DNA of 64,000 bases from Actinosynnema sp042752395 (GCF_042752395.1 NZ_JBHYXZ010000032.1:1-64000); one strand, 5' to 3'; shown: positions 9,315 to 18,590, counted from the first letter of the stretch. The notes: generated from the sequence alone by a model not told the origin. Numbers and translations are program-made.

Positions 9315-10535
9315 ATGTACACCGGACACATCCACGAGGTCGGCACGGTGCTGGCCGTCGACCGGACGGGCATCGCGGTCAGCGCGCCCGGGACGGCCAC
9401 CGCCGGCCCCGGGTCGATCTGCCTGAACGGCGTCGGGCTCACCGTCGTCCCCGACGAGCGGGGGTCGGGCGCCCTGGCGGCGGCGCTGTCGCCGGAGACC
9501 CGGCGGAGGTCCACGTTGGACTCGATCGCGCCCGGCGCGCGGGTCAACGTGGAGGCGCCGCTGGCGTTGGGCGACCGCGTGGGCGGTCACCTGGTGCAGG
9601 GCAACGTGGACGCCGTGGGCAAGGTCGTCCGGGTCGACGACGAGACGACCGCCAGGCGGTTGTGGATCAAGCCGCCGGAGCGGTTCCTCCCGCTGGTCGT
9701 CCCGAAAGGACAGATCGCCGTCGACGGGGTCAGCCTGACCGTCGCCGACGTGTCCCGCGACCGCTTCTCCGTCGCACTGGTCCCCGTCACGGTGGCGAAC
9801 ACCACCCTCGGCGACCTGGCGGCCGGTGATCGCGTGAACCTGGAACCCGACCTCCTCACCCGCCTGGCGCGGCGCTGGCCCGCCGACCCCGGACGCGCGG
9901 TGACCGAGGCGGTCGCGGCGCTGCCGTGGGCGGGACGCCGCTCGGGCGCGCGTGGTGTGCAGGAGGCCGTCGCGCAGCTCGCCGCGGGCGGTGCGGTGGT
10001 GGTGTGGGACCCGGACCTGGAGGGCGAGGGCGACGTGGTGTTCGCGGGGGCGAACCTGCGGCCGGAGGCGTTCACCTTCCTGCTCACCCAGGTCTGCGGC
10101 CACCCGACGGTGCCGTGCGCGCCCGAGGTGTTGGAGCGGCTGGGGATCGGTCCCATCCCCGGACCGGGTGACCGGCACGGCACCCGCGCGCACGTCCCGG
10201 TGGACCTGGCCGCCGGCGCCGGCACCGGGGTGTCCGCGGCCGAGCGCGCGGCCACCGTCCGCCGCCTCGCCGACCCGCGCGCCGTACCGGGCGACTTCAT
10301 CGGGCCGGGCCACGTCTTCCCGCTCGCCGCGCGTCCCGGGGGGCTCGCCGAGCGCGGCGGCCACACCGAGTCCACCGTGGCCCTGTGCGTGGCGGCCGGC
10401 CTGCCCCCGGTCGGGGTGTGCTGCGAGGTCATGAACCCGGACGGGACCATGGCGAGGGCCGCCGACCTGGAGGTCGCCGCGCTGCGCTGGGGTCTGCCGC
10501 TGGTCGACGTGGACGACCTCCGGAAGTACCTGTGA
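9315..10535 (+). CDS. Riboflavin synthase / DHBP synthase fusion (RibE-RibB)
   Basis: 406 aa. ATG at 9315 with AGAGGCGGAG just upstream. Residues ~1-195 are riboflavin synthase (MYTGHIHEVG; two lumazine-binding barrels; second barrel with KGQIAVDGVSLTV and NTTLG). Residues ~205-406 are 3,4-dihydroxy-2-butanone-4-phosphate synthase (GTGVSAAERA, DFIGPGHVFPL, GGHTESTVALC, CEVMNPDGTMA). Usual actinobacterial partners are RibBA and a separate RibE, so the fusion is unusual. Oddities: the first barrel has NGVGLTV where the family has a Cys before LTV, and GNVD in place of GHVD; the DHBPS metal motif is WDPDLEGEGD, keeping the acids but with Leu where the Arg of DRENEGD sits. It may be a weakened or specialised enzyme. 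Controlled by the FMN riboswitch. Confidence 0.88.
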   Translation: MYTGHIHEVGTVLAVDRTGIAVSAPGTATAGPGSICLNGVGLTVVPDERGSGALAAALSPETRRRSTLDSIAPGARVNVEAPLALGDRVGGHLVQGNVDAVGKVVRVDDETTARRLWIKPPERFLPLVVPKGQIAVDGVSLTVADVSRDRFSVALVPVTVANTTLGDLAAGDRVNLEPDLLTRLARRWPADPGRAVTEAVAALPWAGRRSGARGVQEAVAQLAAGGAVVVWDPDLEGEGDVVFAGANLRPEAFTFLLTQVCGHPTVPCAPEVLERLGIGPIPGPGDRHGTRAHVPVDLAAGAGTGVSAAERAATVRRLADPRAVPGDFIGPGHVFPLAARPGGLAERGGHTESTVALCVAAGLPPVGVCCEVMNPDGTMARAADLEVAALRWGLPLVDVDDLRKYL

Positions 10536-11260
10536 GCACGGCGGGACGCGACCTCTACGACGACGACCGGTTCTTCGAGGAGTACCGCCTGCTGCGGGGT
10601 TCGGCCGCCGCGATCAACGACGCCGTCGAGGTCCCCGCCCTGGCACGGGTGCTGCCTCCCGTGGCGGGGGCGGCGGTGGTCGACCTGGGCTGCGGAACCG
10701 GCGCTCTGGCACGCCGGCTGGCCGACGCGGGAGCGGCGGACGTCCTGGCGGTGGACTCGTCCCGGCGCATGCTGGCGCTGTCCACCCCGCACCCGCGGGT
10801 CCGCCTGCTGCGCGCCGACCTGGACGACCTCGCGCTGCCCCCGTCCTCGGCGGACCTGGTCGTCAGCAGCCTCGCCCTGCACTACGTCGCCGACTACCCG
10901 GGGTTGGTGCGGCGGGTCGCGCGCTGGTTGCGGCCGGGCGGGCGGTTCGCGTTCTCGGTCGAGCACCCCGTCTGCACCGCGGCCGACCCCATGACCGGGT
11001 GGTTGCGCACGGAGCACGGCACGGTGTGGCCGGTCGACGACTACGCGGCGGAAGGCCCGCGGACCCAGGACTGGATCATCGAGGGCGTGCGCAAGCACCA
11101 CCGGCGGGTGAGCACGCTGATCGGTGCGCTCCTCGCCGCCGGCCTGGAGCTGACCGCCGTTGACGAGCCGGTGCCGGACGTCGCGGCGCACCCCGGGCTG
11201 GCCGAGCACCTGCGGCGACCGCCGGTGCTGGTGCTGGCCGCCCGCCGCGGTGAGGGGTGA
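10532..11260 (+). CDS. Class I SAM-dependent methyltransferase
   Basis: 242 aa. The GTG start (10532) overlaps the stop of the rib fusion (GTGA), so the two are translationally coupled. Motif I is VVDLGCGTGALARRLADAG (about residues 46-64), followed by an acidic motif II (VLAVDSS) and motif VLRPGG-like WLRPGGRFAFSVEHP. Overall a Methyltransf_11-type fold. The substrate is not evident; co-regulation by FMN suggests a flavin-related or cofactor-related role, which is inference from position. Confidence 0.85.
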   Translation: MSTAGRDLYDDDRFFEEYRLLRGSAAAINDAVEVPALARVLPPVAGAAVVDLGCGTGALARRLADAGAADVLAVDSSRRMLALSTPHPRVRLLRADLDDLALPPSSADLVVSSLALHYVADYPGLVRRVARWLRPGGRFAFSVEHPVCTAADPMTGWLRTEHGTVWPVDDYAAEGPRTQDWIIEGVRKHHRRVSTLIGALLAAGLELTAVDEPVPDVAAHPGLAEHLRRPPVLVLAARRGEG

Positions 11261-11508
11261 ACGCGGGTCGGCGGCGCCTCCGACGTGGTGGTCGCGCGGG
11301 ATGACGACCCGGAGCGGCGGCCGAGGGTGGTCCCGCACGGCCCCGGCACGCCGGTCCTCGGTCGGGGCGATCTCGGCGACGTCACCCGATGAGGGGCGAC
11401 GCGGCGGTCGGGATCGGTATGCCGTATCGGCCACTCGGGGGTCGGCTGTCGACGGCGGGCGGAGCGGGCCGGCACGGTGGGGGCACGTGGTCCGAGGAGG
11501 AGGCGCAC

Positions 11509-11721
11509 ATGCGCGGTGCCCTGCTGGGGTTCGTGACGGCGGTGGCCGTCGTGGTGGCCGGGGTGACCGTGCCCGCGTCCGCCACGGAGATCGGCGAGTG
11601 GGTCGGGCCGTACGACGTGTTCGAGCAGTGCGAGGCCGACCGGAAGCAGGACACCCGCAGCTCGGGCCAGGTGTGCCAGCCGCGGGTGTTCGCGTGGTTC
11701 TACTTCGCGAACGGCGTGTGA
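11509..11721 (+). CDS. Small secreted protein
   Basis: 70 aa precursor. ATG at 11509 after GAGGAGGAGG. A Sec signal peptide (LLGFVTAVAVVVAGVTVPASA, cut near residue 25) precedes a ~45-residue mature peptide with two cysteines (FEQCEAD and GQVCQP) and an aromatic end (FAWFYFANGV). It is followed after 4 bp by a gene of the same plan. Function unknown; the pair looks like tandem paralogues of a small exported peptide. Confidence 0.7.
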   Translation: MRGALLGFVTAVAVVVAGVTVPASATEIGEWVGPYDVFEQCEADRKQDTRSSGQVCQPRVFAWFYFANGV

Positions 11722-11725
11722 CCGC

Positions 11726-11950
11726 GTGGCGCGCGTGAAGCTCGCCGTCGCGCTCGCCGCGGTGGTGGCGGTGGTCGTCGGTGCGCCCGCCCAGGCGGCG
11801 GGCCGGACGCGGTACGTCGCGAGCTACCCGTCGTTGGACGACTGCGTGGTGGCCGGCGCGGTGCAGCAGGGTGACGAGGGCTGGTGGGACTACGAGTGCC
11901 GTCCCGACGGGTCGGGCACCTACGCGCTCTACGCCGTCTACTACCCGTAG
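11726..11950 (+). CDS. Small secreted protein, paralogue of the preceding gene
   Basis: 74 aa from a GTG at 11726. Signal peptide (LAVALAAVVAVVVGAPAQAA) and a mature part with two cysteines (YPSLDDCVVAG and WWDYECRP) and a Tyr-rich end (YALYAVYYP). The pattern Tyr-x-x-(Phe/Leu)-x-x-Cys, a second Cys ~20 residues later and an aromatic tail is shared with the gene before it. The mature part resembles small actinobacterial exported peptides of unknown role. Confidence 0.7.
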   Translation: MARVKLAVALAAVVAVVVGAPAQAAGRTRYVASYPSLDDCVVAGAVQQGDEGWWDYECRPDGSGTYALYAVYYP

Positions 11951-11975
11951 CCGGGTTTCGCCCCCGGTGCGGGCG

Positions 11976-12073
11976 ACCACCGGCTGCCCACCGCCGGCTG
12001 CTCACCACCGGCTGCTCACCACCGGCTGCTCACCACCGGCTGCCCACCGCCGGCTGCCCACCGCCGGCTGACG
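11976..12073. repeat. 14-bp tandem repeat, seven units
   Basis: Seven consecutive 14-base units of the form ACC(A/G)CCGGCTGC(T/C)C, the last one diverged in its final bases. Units vary only at two positions. It lies just after the secreted-protein pair and outside any credible gene. No spacers, so not CRISPR. It may be a variable-number repeat; each unit also contains CCGGC that could pair with neighbouring GCCGG. Confidence 0.85.
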
Positions 12074-12387
12074 ATCCCGGGCCGTCCGATCCCGGCTCGA
12101 CCTGCCGGTGATCCTGGTTGGTGGCGGGGCGAACGGCAGGTGCCGGCCGCGGGTGCACGCCGTGCGGAGGTTCGTGGAACGTCCGGACCACCAGGCCGAC
12201 CGCGCCACCCGCGCCACCGACGACCGGGTTCGTCGGCGCGCGTCGTCCGGACCACCGCCCGCCGACGACGGGGGCACGGTCAAGGCCGTGACCCCGTCAC
12301 GGGTTCCGTGCCTGCGCGGAACCCGTCGGCCGGTGTGCGGTGCGCCCCTTCGATCAGCTCCGATCCCGATGTCGGGGACGGGCGGTC
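12074..12387. other. Intergenic region, no gene seen
   Basis: It separates the repeat from the convergent end of the aminomutase gene. Frames on both strands are shadows. No clear terminator hairpin is found for the minus-strand unit. Confidence 0.5.
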
Positions 12388-13536
12388 TCAGTCCGACGGC
12401 GGCTTGCTCACCCGGTAGTGCTCGCCGGTCACGGTCATCGTCTGGCCCCGGTAGTTGCGCAGCGCCAGGCCGTCCTCGACCACCTCGTGGTAGGGCAGGC
12501 TGACCGGGATCTTGCCGATCCGCGTGGTCAGCACGTACTGCGGCACGCCGAAGCCGGTCATGTGCCCCTGCAGGCCCTCCATGATCTCCCACCCCTTCTC
12601 GATCGAGGTCATGAAGTGGGAGACGCCGGTGACGTTGTCGCAGTGGTAGAGGTAGTACGGCCGGACCCGGATGCGCAGCAGGTCCGTCATCAACTTGCGC
12701 ATCGTGTCCACGTCGTCGTTGATGCCCTTGAGCAGCACGGTCTGGTTGCCGACCGGCACGCCGTGGCGCAGCAGGCGGTCCACGGCGGCGGCCGCCTCGG
12801 GCGTGATCTCCCGCGAGTGGTTGAAGTGGGTGTTCAGCCACACCGGGTGGTACCGGGACAGCATCTCGCAGAACTCGTCGGTGATGCGCTGCGGCAGCAG
12901 CACGGGGAACCTGCTGCCGATGCGGATGATCTCGACGCTCGGGATGGCGCGCAGGCCGGAGATGATGGTCTCCAGCTTCTCGTCCCGGTAGGACAGCGGG
13001 TCGCCGCCGGTGAGCAGGACGTCGCGGATCTCCGGGTGCTCCCGGATGTAGCGGAAGTCCTCCTCGAAGTCCCCGCCCTCGTTGTCGCGGAAGTAGGTGC
13101 CCTCCACGTCGGTGGTGTGGAACTTGCGGGTGCAGTGGCGGCAGTACACCGGGCACGACTCGGTGATCAACATGATCACCCGGTCGGGGTACTTGTGCAC
13201 GATGCGGTTGGTCTTGCGGTAGAACATGTCGCCGACCGGGTCCACGTCGGCGTCCGGGAACTCCAGCAGCTCGCCGTGCGACGGCACGGCCTGCAACCGG
13301 ACCGGGCAGTCGGGGTCCTCGGGGTCCATCAACGACGCGTAGTACGGCGTCACGCTCCAGCGGTACTTGCCCGCCGTCTCCGCGATCGCCTCTTCCTCCG
13401 CGGGGCTGACCTTCACCCACTCGCGCAGCTTGTCGAGGTTGGTGACGCGGTTGCGCATGTGCCAGCGCCAGTCCGACCACTGCTCGGGGGTGGGCGAGCC
13501 CGGCGCCGAAGCGGGCGCGGCGAATGACTCCGACAT
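12388..13536 (-). CDS. Radical-SAM amino acid 2,3-aminomutase (lysine 2,3-aminomutase family)
   Basis: 382 aa. Start ATG at 13536, 14 bp behind the NRPS1 stop, so co-transcribed. Contains the [4Fe-4S] motif CPVYCRHC, the PLP lysine motif (NQTVLLKGIND), and the family C-terminal region (YHCDNVTGVSHF; GHMTGFGVPQYV). In clostridial lysine 2,3-aminomutase two aspartates (293 and 330) hold the substrate epsilon-amine. Here the first is kept (HCD) but the second position is Thr (QYVLTTRIGK). Likely makes a beta-amino acid for the peptide: beta-lysine as VioP/CmnP do in viomycin and capreomycin, or a related basic beta-amino acid given the lost Asp. A free-standing C domain and an A-PCP at 45482-48681 could attach it. 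Confidence 0.85.
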   Translation of the reverse strand: MSESFAAPASAPGSPTPEQWSDWRWHMRNRVTNLDKLREWVKVSPAEEEAIAETAGKYRWSVTPYYASLMDPEDPDCPVRLQAVPSHGELLEFPDADVDPVGDMFYRKTNRIVHKYPDRVIMLITESCPVYCRHCTRKFHTTDVEGTYFRDNEGGDFEEDFRYIREHPEIRDVLLTGGDPLSYRDEKLETIISGLRAIPSVEIIRIGSRFPVLLPQRITDEFCEMLSRYHPVWLNTHFNHSREITPEAAAAVDRLLRHGVPVGNQTVLLKGINDDVDTMRKLMTDLLRIRVRPYYLYHCDNVTGVSHFMTSIEKGWEIMEGLQGHMTGFGVPQYVLTTRIGKIPVSLPYHEVVEDGLALRNYRGQTMTVTGEHYRVSKPPSD

Positions 13537-13550
13537 GTGTTCTCCGTTGC

Positions 13551-16500
13551 TCAGGAGGTGGCTGGGAGCTGCTGAAGGCGGCGTTCCCGCTTCACGACCG
13601 CGGGTTCGACCGGTCCGGCGGTCGTGGCCGTCGTCAGGACCGCGGCCAGTTCCGCCACGGTCGGTGTCTCGAAGAGCTGGCGGACGGGCAGGTCGCAGTG
13701 CAACTGCGCGCGCAGGCGGGTGACGACCTGGGTGGCGAGCAGCGAGTGCCCGCCCAGCGCGAAGAAGTTCGCGTGCACGCCGACGCGGTCCACGCGCAGC
13801 AGCTCGCACCAGATCGCCGCGACGGCCTTCTCCACGTCCGTGCGCGGCGCGACGTGCTCCTCGCCGCCCGCGCGGTCCGGTTCGGGCAGCGCGGCCCGGT
13901 CGACCTTGCCGCTGCGGTTGAGCGGCAGCGCGGGCAGCGGGTGCACCGTCGCGGGCACCATGTAGTCCGGCAGCCGATCGCGCAGGTGCGCCCGCAGGGC
14001 TTCGGGGTCCGCGTCGCCGACGACGTAGGCGACGAGGAGCGGGCCGACGCCCGGCACGTCGCGGGCCACCACGACGGCGTCGGTGACGTCGGGGCGCGCG
14101 AGCAGGACGGCTTCGACCTCGCCCGGCTCGACGCGGAACCCGCGCACCTGGACCTGGGTGTCGAGGCGGCCGAGGTAGTCCAGCGAGCCGTCGGGCAGCC
14201 AGCGGACGAGGTCGCCGGTGCGGTAGAGGCGCTCGCCGGAGCCGAACGGGTCCGGCACGAACCGGTCCGCGGTGAGGTCGGGCCGGCCGACGTAGCCGAG
14301 GGCCACGCCCGGCCCGCCGACGTGCAGGTCGCCGGGCACGCCCACGCCCACCGGGCGCAGGTGGCGGTCGAGCACGTGCACGCGGGTGGCGGGCAGCGGG
14401 ATGCCGATGGGCGGCACCCGCGACCCGGTCGCCGGCACGTCGCAGCTCGTGGTGACCACCGTGGCCTCGGCCGGGCCGTACATGTTGAGCAGGGTGAACG
14501 GCGCGTCGGCGGGAGGTCGCTTGCGCAGCGCGTCGCCGCCGGTGGTCAGCACCCGCAGCGGGCTGTCGGCGGGCCACGGCACGTCGAGCGCGAGTTCGCA
14601 CAGCGGCGTGGGCAGGAACCCGATCGTGATGCGGTGCTCGGTCAGCCAGCGCACGGCGTGCTCGCCGGAGGCGGTGGTGTCCGGGTCGGCGAGGTGCAGC
14701 TCGGCGCCCGCGGCCAGGGCCGACCAGATCTCCAGCACGGACACGTCGAACCCGGTGCCCGCGATCTGCGTCATCCGGTCGTGCTCGGTCGTCGCGCAGT
14801 CGGCGTTGTACCAGTCGACGCGCAGCGCCAGCCCGCCGTGGTCGAGCAGCACGCCCTTCGGCTGCCCGGTCGAACCGGAGGTGTGGATGACGTAGGCGGC
14901 GTCGTCGGGGCCGATCGGCACGGTGGGGGCGGGCGCGGGGTCGCGCGGTTCGTCCACCGCGACGACGGGGCCCGCGAAGCCCTCGACGAGGTGCCGGGTC
15001 TCCCCCGTGACCAGCACCGCCGCCGCGCCGGCCGTGGCGAGCACCTGCGCCACGCGGGCCGCGGGGAACGCGGCGTCCACGGGGGCGTACGCCGCGCCGG
15101 CGCGCATCGCGGCCAGGGAGCCGATCACGTACTCGATCCCGCGCGGCGCGCACACCACCACCCGGTCGCCGCGACGGACGCCCAGCGCCACCAGGTGTGC
15201 GGCGAGCCGGGCCGAGAGGTCGTCCAGGTCCGCGTACGAGGTGCGCCGGTCGCCGTGCACCAGGGCGGTCGCCGAGGGTCGTCGCGCGGCCTGCGCCGCG
15301 ATCCGGGCGGGCACCGGGCGCCGGCTGCCGGTGGCCGGGCGGGGCGCGCCGAACCGCCGCAGCACCAGCTCGCGCTCGGCGTCGGGCAGCACGTCCAGGT
15401 CGTGCACGCGGGCGTCCGGGTCGCGCACGACGGCGCGCAACAGCGTCTCCCACCGGTCCAGCAGCCGCACGGCCGTGGCCCCGTCGAACAGGTCGGTGGC
15501 GTACTGGAGGTCGCAGTGCAGTCCGTCGGCGTCGACCACGACGACGAACGTCAGGTCGAACATGGCCGCGTTGTCCTCGCCGCGCAGCCGCCGCACGGTC
15601 AGCCCGTCCAGCTCCAGCGCGGACCAGCTGCCCTCCTGGTAGTCGAACAGCACCTGGAACAGCGGCGTGCGGCTGGACGACCGCTCCACCCGCAGCAGCT
15701 CCACCACCTGTTCGAGCGGCAGGTCCTGGTGGGCGTAGGCGGCCGTGACGGTGTCGCGGGCACGGGCCGCCAGCTCGCCGAACGCGGGGTTGCCCGACAC
15801 GTCCGTGCGCAGCGCGAGGGTGTTGACGAACAGGCCGATGACGCCCTCGGTCTCCTCGGTGGCGCGGTTGGCCGTGGTGCCGCCGACCACGATGTCGGTC
15901 TGCCCGGTGTGGCGGGCCAGCAGCGCGTTGAACGCGGCGAACAGCACCAGGTACAGCGTGACGCCGTGCCGGTCCGCGACCCCGCGCAGGCCGTCGACCA
16001 GGTCGGGCGGCAGGTCGTGGAACCGGCTGCCGCCGGTGGTGCCGCGCACCGCGGGGCGGGGCCGGTCGGTGGGCAGCTCCAGCAGCGCGGGCGCGCCGTC
16101 CAGGGTGGTGGACCAGAAGTCCTGCAACCGCGCCAGCTCGGCGTCGCGCAGGGAGGCGCGCTGCCACCGCGCGTAGTCGGCGTACTGGATCACCGGTGGT
16201 GGCGGCACGGCCACGTCGCGCCCGGTCTCGCGGGCGTAGAAGGCGGTCAGCTCGCGGATGAACAGGTCCTGCGACCAGCCGTCGAACACCAGGTGGTGCC
16301 AGGTGAACGCGAGCAGGTGCCGGTCCGGGCCCGTCGGGTACACCGCGGCGCGCAGCAGCGGCCCGGAGGTCAGGTCGAACGGCCGGTCCGCCTCGCGCCA
16401 CGCCTCGGCCACCGCCTGCTCGGGCGACCGCCCCGCCACCACGGCGACGGTCAGCTCCAACGCGGGCGCGATCCGCTGCATCGGCACGCCGTCCACGACG

Positions 16501-18590
16501 GCCACCGACGTGCGCAACGCCGCGTGCCGCGCCACGACGGCGTTGAGCGCGCGCTCCAGCGCGTCGACCCGCAACGGGCCGGTGAGGTCCAGCACCTCGG
16601 CGATGTTGTAGGCGGCGCTGTCGGGTTCGAGCTGGTCGATGAACCACAAGCGCTGCTGGGCGAACGACAGCGGCACGTCCTCCGCCGCGGCGTCGGCGCG
16701 GATCACCGACGCGTCGTCCGGCGCGGCCCCGGTCAGCAGCGGGGCGAGGTGGGCGGCCAGGTCCTTCAGCACGGGGAACCGGAGCATCTGCCGCACGGTG
16801 ATCCGCACGCCCCACTTGCGCCGCACCCTCACCACGACCTTGGTCGCCAGCATCGAGTCGCCGCCCGCGCCGCGGAAGAAGTCCTCGTCCCGGCTCACCC
16901 GCCCGCGGCCGAGCACCTCGGCCCACATGGCGGCCAGCTCGCGCTCGACCGGCGTGGCCGGTTCGAGGAACTCCTCCGGGCGGGCGGGTCCGTCCACTTC
17001 GGACCGTACTTCCTCCACGACGCCGTCCCGGCGGACGCGGGCCAGGCGACCGTCCTCGCGGCCGTCCACCCACACGCGACCCGGCACGCCGACGGGGACC
17101 GGCGCGCCGTAGCGGTCGCGCAGCACGGCCGGCACGCCGTCCAGCACGACGGTCGCCTCGGCCTCGTCGGCCAGCGCGAGGTCGCCCACCCGGGTCCCCG
17201 GGGCGGTGAGCAGCGCGTCCAGGACGAGGAGGTAGCGCGCGGACAACGCTTCGACCGTCGGCCGGTCGAACAGGTCGGTGGCGTACTCGAAGCGGCACTC
17301 GACGCCGTGGTCGTCGTACTCCACGGCCAGTTCGAGGTCGAACTTCGCGGTGTCGTTGTCCATCGCCCGCAGCCGCACGTCCAACCCGGCCATCTCCGGC
17401 GGCGGGGTGGTGGCGTTGACCGAGCACATCACCTGGAACACGGGGTTCATGCCCGCGCCGCGCTGGGCGTCCAGCGCGTCCACGACCCGGTCGAACGGCA
17501 CGTGCTGGTGGGTGAGGGCGTCCAGGACCTCCGCGGTGACCCGCTCGGCGACCTGCGCCAGCGTCGGGTTGTCGGACAGGTCCACGCGGAGCGCCACGGT
17601 GTTGGCGAAGAACCCGACGGCGCTCTCCCAGTCCGAGCGGGTGCGGTTGACCACCGGCACGCCGATGATCACCCGGTCCTGGTCGCCGTACCGGTGCAGC
17701 AGCACCGCGAGCGCCGCGGTCACGCCGGTGAACAGGGACGTGCCGCCCAGCCGGGCGCGCAGGTCCGCCGGCGCGGGCACGGGCACGTTGTCGCCGCGCG
17801 TGCTCGACCCGTCCGGGCGCGGCCGGTCGGCCGGGATGCCCGCCTCGCCCAGGTGGCCGGACAGGCGCTCGCGCCAGTGCGCGAGCTGCGCCTCGAACAG
17901 CGGACCGCCCGCCTGCCCCGCCTCCCACACCGCGTAGTCGGCGTACTGGGCGGCCGGCGGCAGGTCCGCGGGCACGTGGCGCGTGCGCGCCGAGTACAGC
18001 TGCCCGAACTCGCGGAACAGGATGCCCTCGGACCAGCCGTCGGTGACGATGTGGTGCAGGTTCAGCACGAGGTGGTGCTCGTGGTCGTCCGCGCGCAGCA
18101 GCGACGCCCGCAGCAGCGGCTCGGCGTCCAGGCGGAACGGTCGGGCGGCGGCGGACCGGACGGCCTCCTCGACCGCCGCCTCGCGGTCGGCGGCGGGCAG
18201 CGCGCGCAGGTCCACCACGTCGCGCGGCAGCGCCCACGGGTCGCCGATCACCTGGTAGACCTCGTCGTCCACGACCTCGAAGGTCGTCCGCAGCACCTCG
18301 TGCCGCGCCACCAGGTCGTCCAGCGCGCCCCAGAGCGCGTCCTCGTCCAGGGGTCCGCGCAGCCGGAGCGCGAACGGCACGTTGTAGGCCGCGTTCGGCC
18401 CGTTGAGCTGGTCGAGGAACCACAGCCGGTTCTGCGCGGCCGACGTCGGGACGCGGTCGGGTCGTTCGGTAGTCCGCACCGGCCCGGCCGGCGCGCGTCC
18501 CCCGGAGGGGAGCGACCCGGCGGCGGGCGCCCCGGAGGAGAGCATCCGGCGCAGGAGCTCCCGCCTGGCTTGCGCGACACTGTCGGCCAT
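13551..18590 (-). CDS. NRPS1: C-(relic A)-PCP-C-A-PCP
   Basis: 1679 aa. ATG 18590 with GGAGGGG 7 bp upstream. Domains: C1 (~48-470; HHIVTDGWS at ~178), a ~60-residue stub resembling the end of an adenylation domain (VPVGVPGRVWVDG then GRLARVRRDG, ~500-535), PCP1 (FFRGAGGDSM, Ser ~578), C2 of LCL type (SFAQQRLWFIDQL; HHLVFDGWS ~767), A (TSGSTGQPKG ~1240), PCP2 (FFALGGHSLLATQ, Ser ~1613). Reading the A-domain code by eye gives D-V-L-F-T-G-M-V-V-K, which I cannot assign. The first module has lost its A domain and must be loaded in trans, for instance by the piperazate/proline-type A domain at 22187. There is no loading module, so an A-PCP protein supplies the first residue. No epimerase and no TE. 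Confidence 0.92.
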   Translation of the reverse strand: MADSVAQARRELLRRMLSSGAPAAGSLPSGGRAPAGPVRTTERPDRVPTSAAQNRLWFLDQLNGPNAAYNVPFALRLRGPLDEDALWGALDDLVARHEVLRTTFEVVDDEVYQVIGDPWALPRDVVDLRALPAADREAAVEEAVRSAAARPFRLDAEPLLRASLLRADDHEHHLVLNLHHIVTDGWSEGILFREFGQLYSARTRHVPADLPPAAQYADYAVWEAGQAGGPLFEAQLAHWRERLSGHLGEAGIPADRPRPDGSSTRGDNVPVPAPADLRARLGGTSLFTGVTAALAVLLHRYGDQDRVIIGVPVVNRTRSDWESAVGFFANTVALRVDLSDNPTLAQVAERVTAEVLDALTHQHVPFDRVVDALDAQRGAGMNPVFQVMCSVNATTPPPEMAGLDVRLRAMDNDTAKFDLELAVEYDDHGVECRFEYATDLFDRPTVEALSARYLLVLDALLTAPGTRVGDLALADEAEATVVLDGVPAVLRDRYGAPVPVGVPGRVWVDGREDGRLARVRRDGVVEEVRSEVDGPARPEEFLEPATPVERELAAMWAEVLGRGRVSRDEDFFRGAGGDSMLATKVVVRVRRKWGVRITVRQMLRFPVLKDLAAHLAPLLTGAAPDDASVIRADAAAEDVPLSFAQQRLWFIDQLEPDSAAYNIAEVLDLTGPLRVDALERALNAVVARHAALRTSVAVVDGVPMQRIAPALELTVAVVAGRSPEQAVAEAWREADRPFDLTSGPLLRAAVYPTGPDRHLLAFTWHHLVFDGWSQDLFIRELTAFYARETGRDVAVPPPPVIQYADYARWQRASLRDAELARLQDFWSTTLDGAPALLELPTDRPRPAVRGTTGGSRFHDLPPDLVDGLRGVADRHGVTLYLVLFAAFNALLARHTGQTDIVVGGTTANRATEETEGVIGLFVNTLALRTDVSGNPAFGELAARARDTVTAAYAHQDLPLEQVVELLRVERSSSRTPLFQVLFDYQEGSWSALELDGLTVRRLRGEDNAAMFDLTFVVVVDADGLHCDLQYATDLFDGATAVRLLDRWETLLRAVVRDPDARVHDLDVLPDAERELVLRRFGAPRPATGSRRPVPARIAAQAARRPSATALVHGDRRTSYADLDDLSARLAAHLVALGVRRGDRVVVCAPRGIEYVIGSLAAMRAGAAYAPVDAAFPAARVAQVLATAGAAAVLVTGETRHLVEGFAGPVVAVDEPRDPAPAPTVPIGPDDAAYVIHTSGSTGQPKGVLLDHGGLALRVDWYNADCATTEHDRMTQIAGTGFDVSVLEIWSALAAGAELHLADPDTTASGEHAVRWLTEHRITIGFLPTPLCELALDVPWPADSPLRVLTTGGDALRKRPPADAPFTLLNMYGPAEATVVTTSCDVPATGSRVPPIGIPLPATRVHVLDRHLRPVGVGVPGDLHVGGPGVALGYVGRPDLTADRFVPDPFGSGERLYRTGDLVRWLPDGSLDYLGRLDTQVQVRGFRVEPGEVEAVLLARPDVTDAVVVARDVPGVGPLLVAYVVGDADPEALRAHLRDRLPDYMVPATVHPLPALPLNRSGKVDRAALPEPDRAGGEEHVAPRTDVEKAVAAIWCELLRVDRVGVHANFFALGGHSLLATQVVTRLRAQLHCDLPVRQLFETPTVAELAAVLTTATTAGPVEPAVVKRERRLQQLPATS

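Noticed and set aside
11976..12073. CRISPR array
   Set aside because: Units of 14 bp follow each other directly with no spacers and no cas genes are near.
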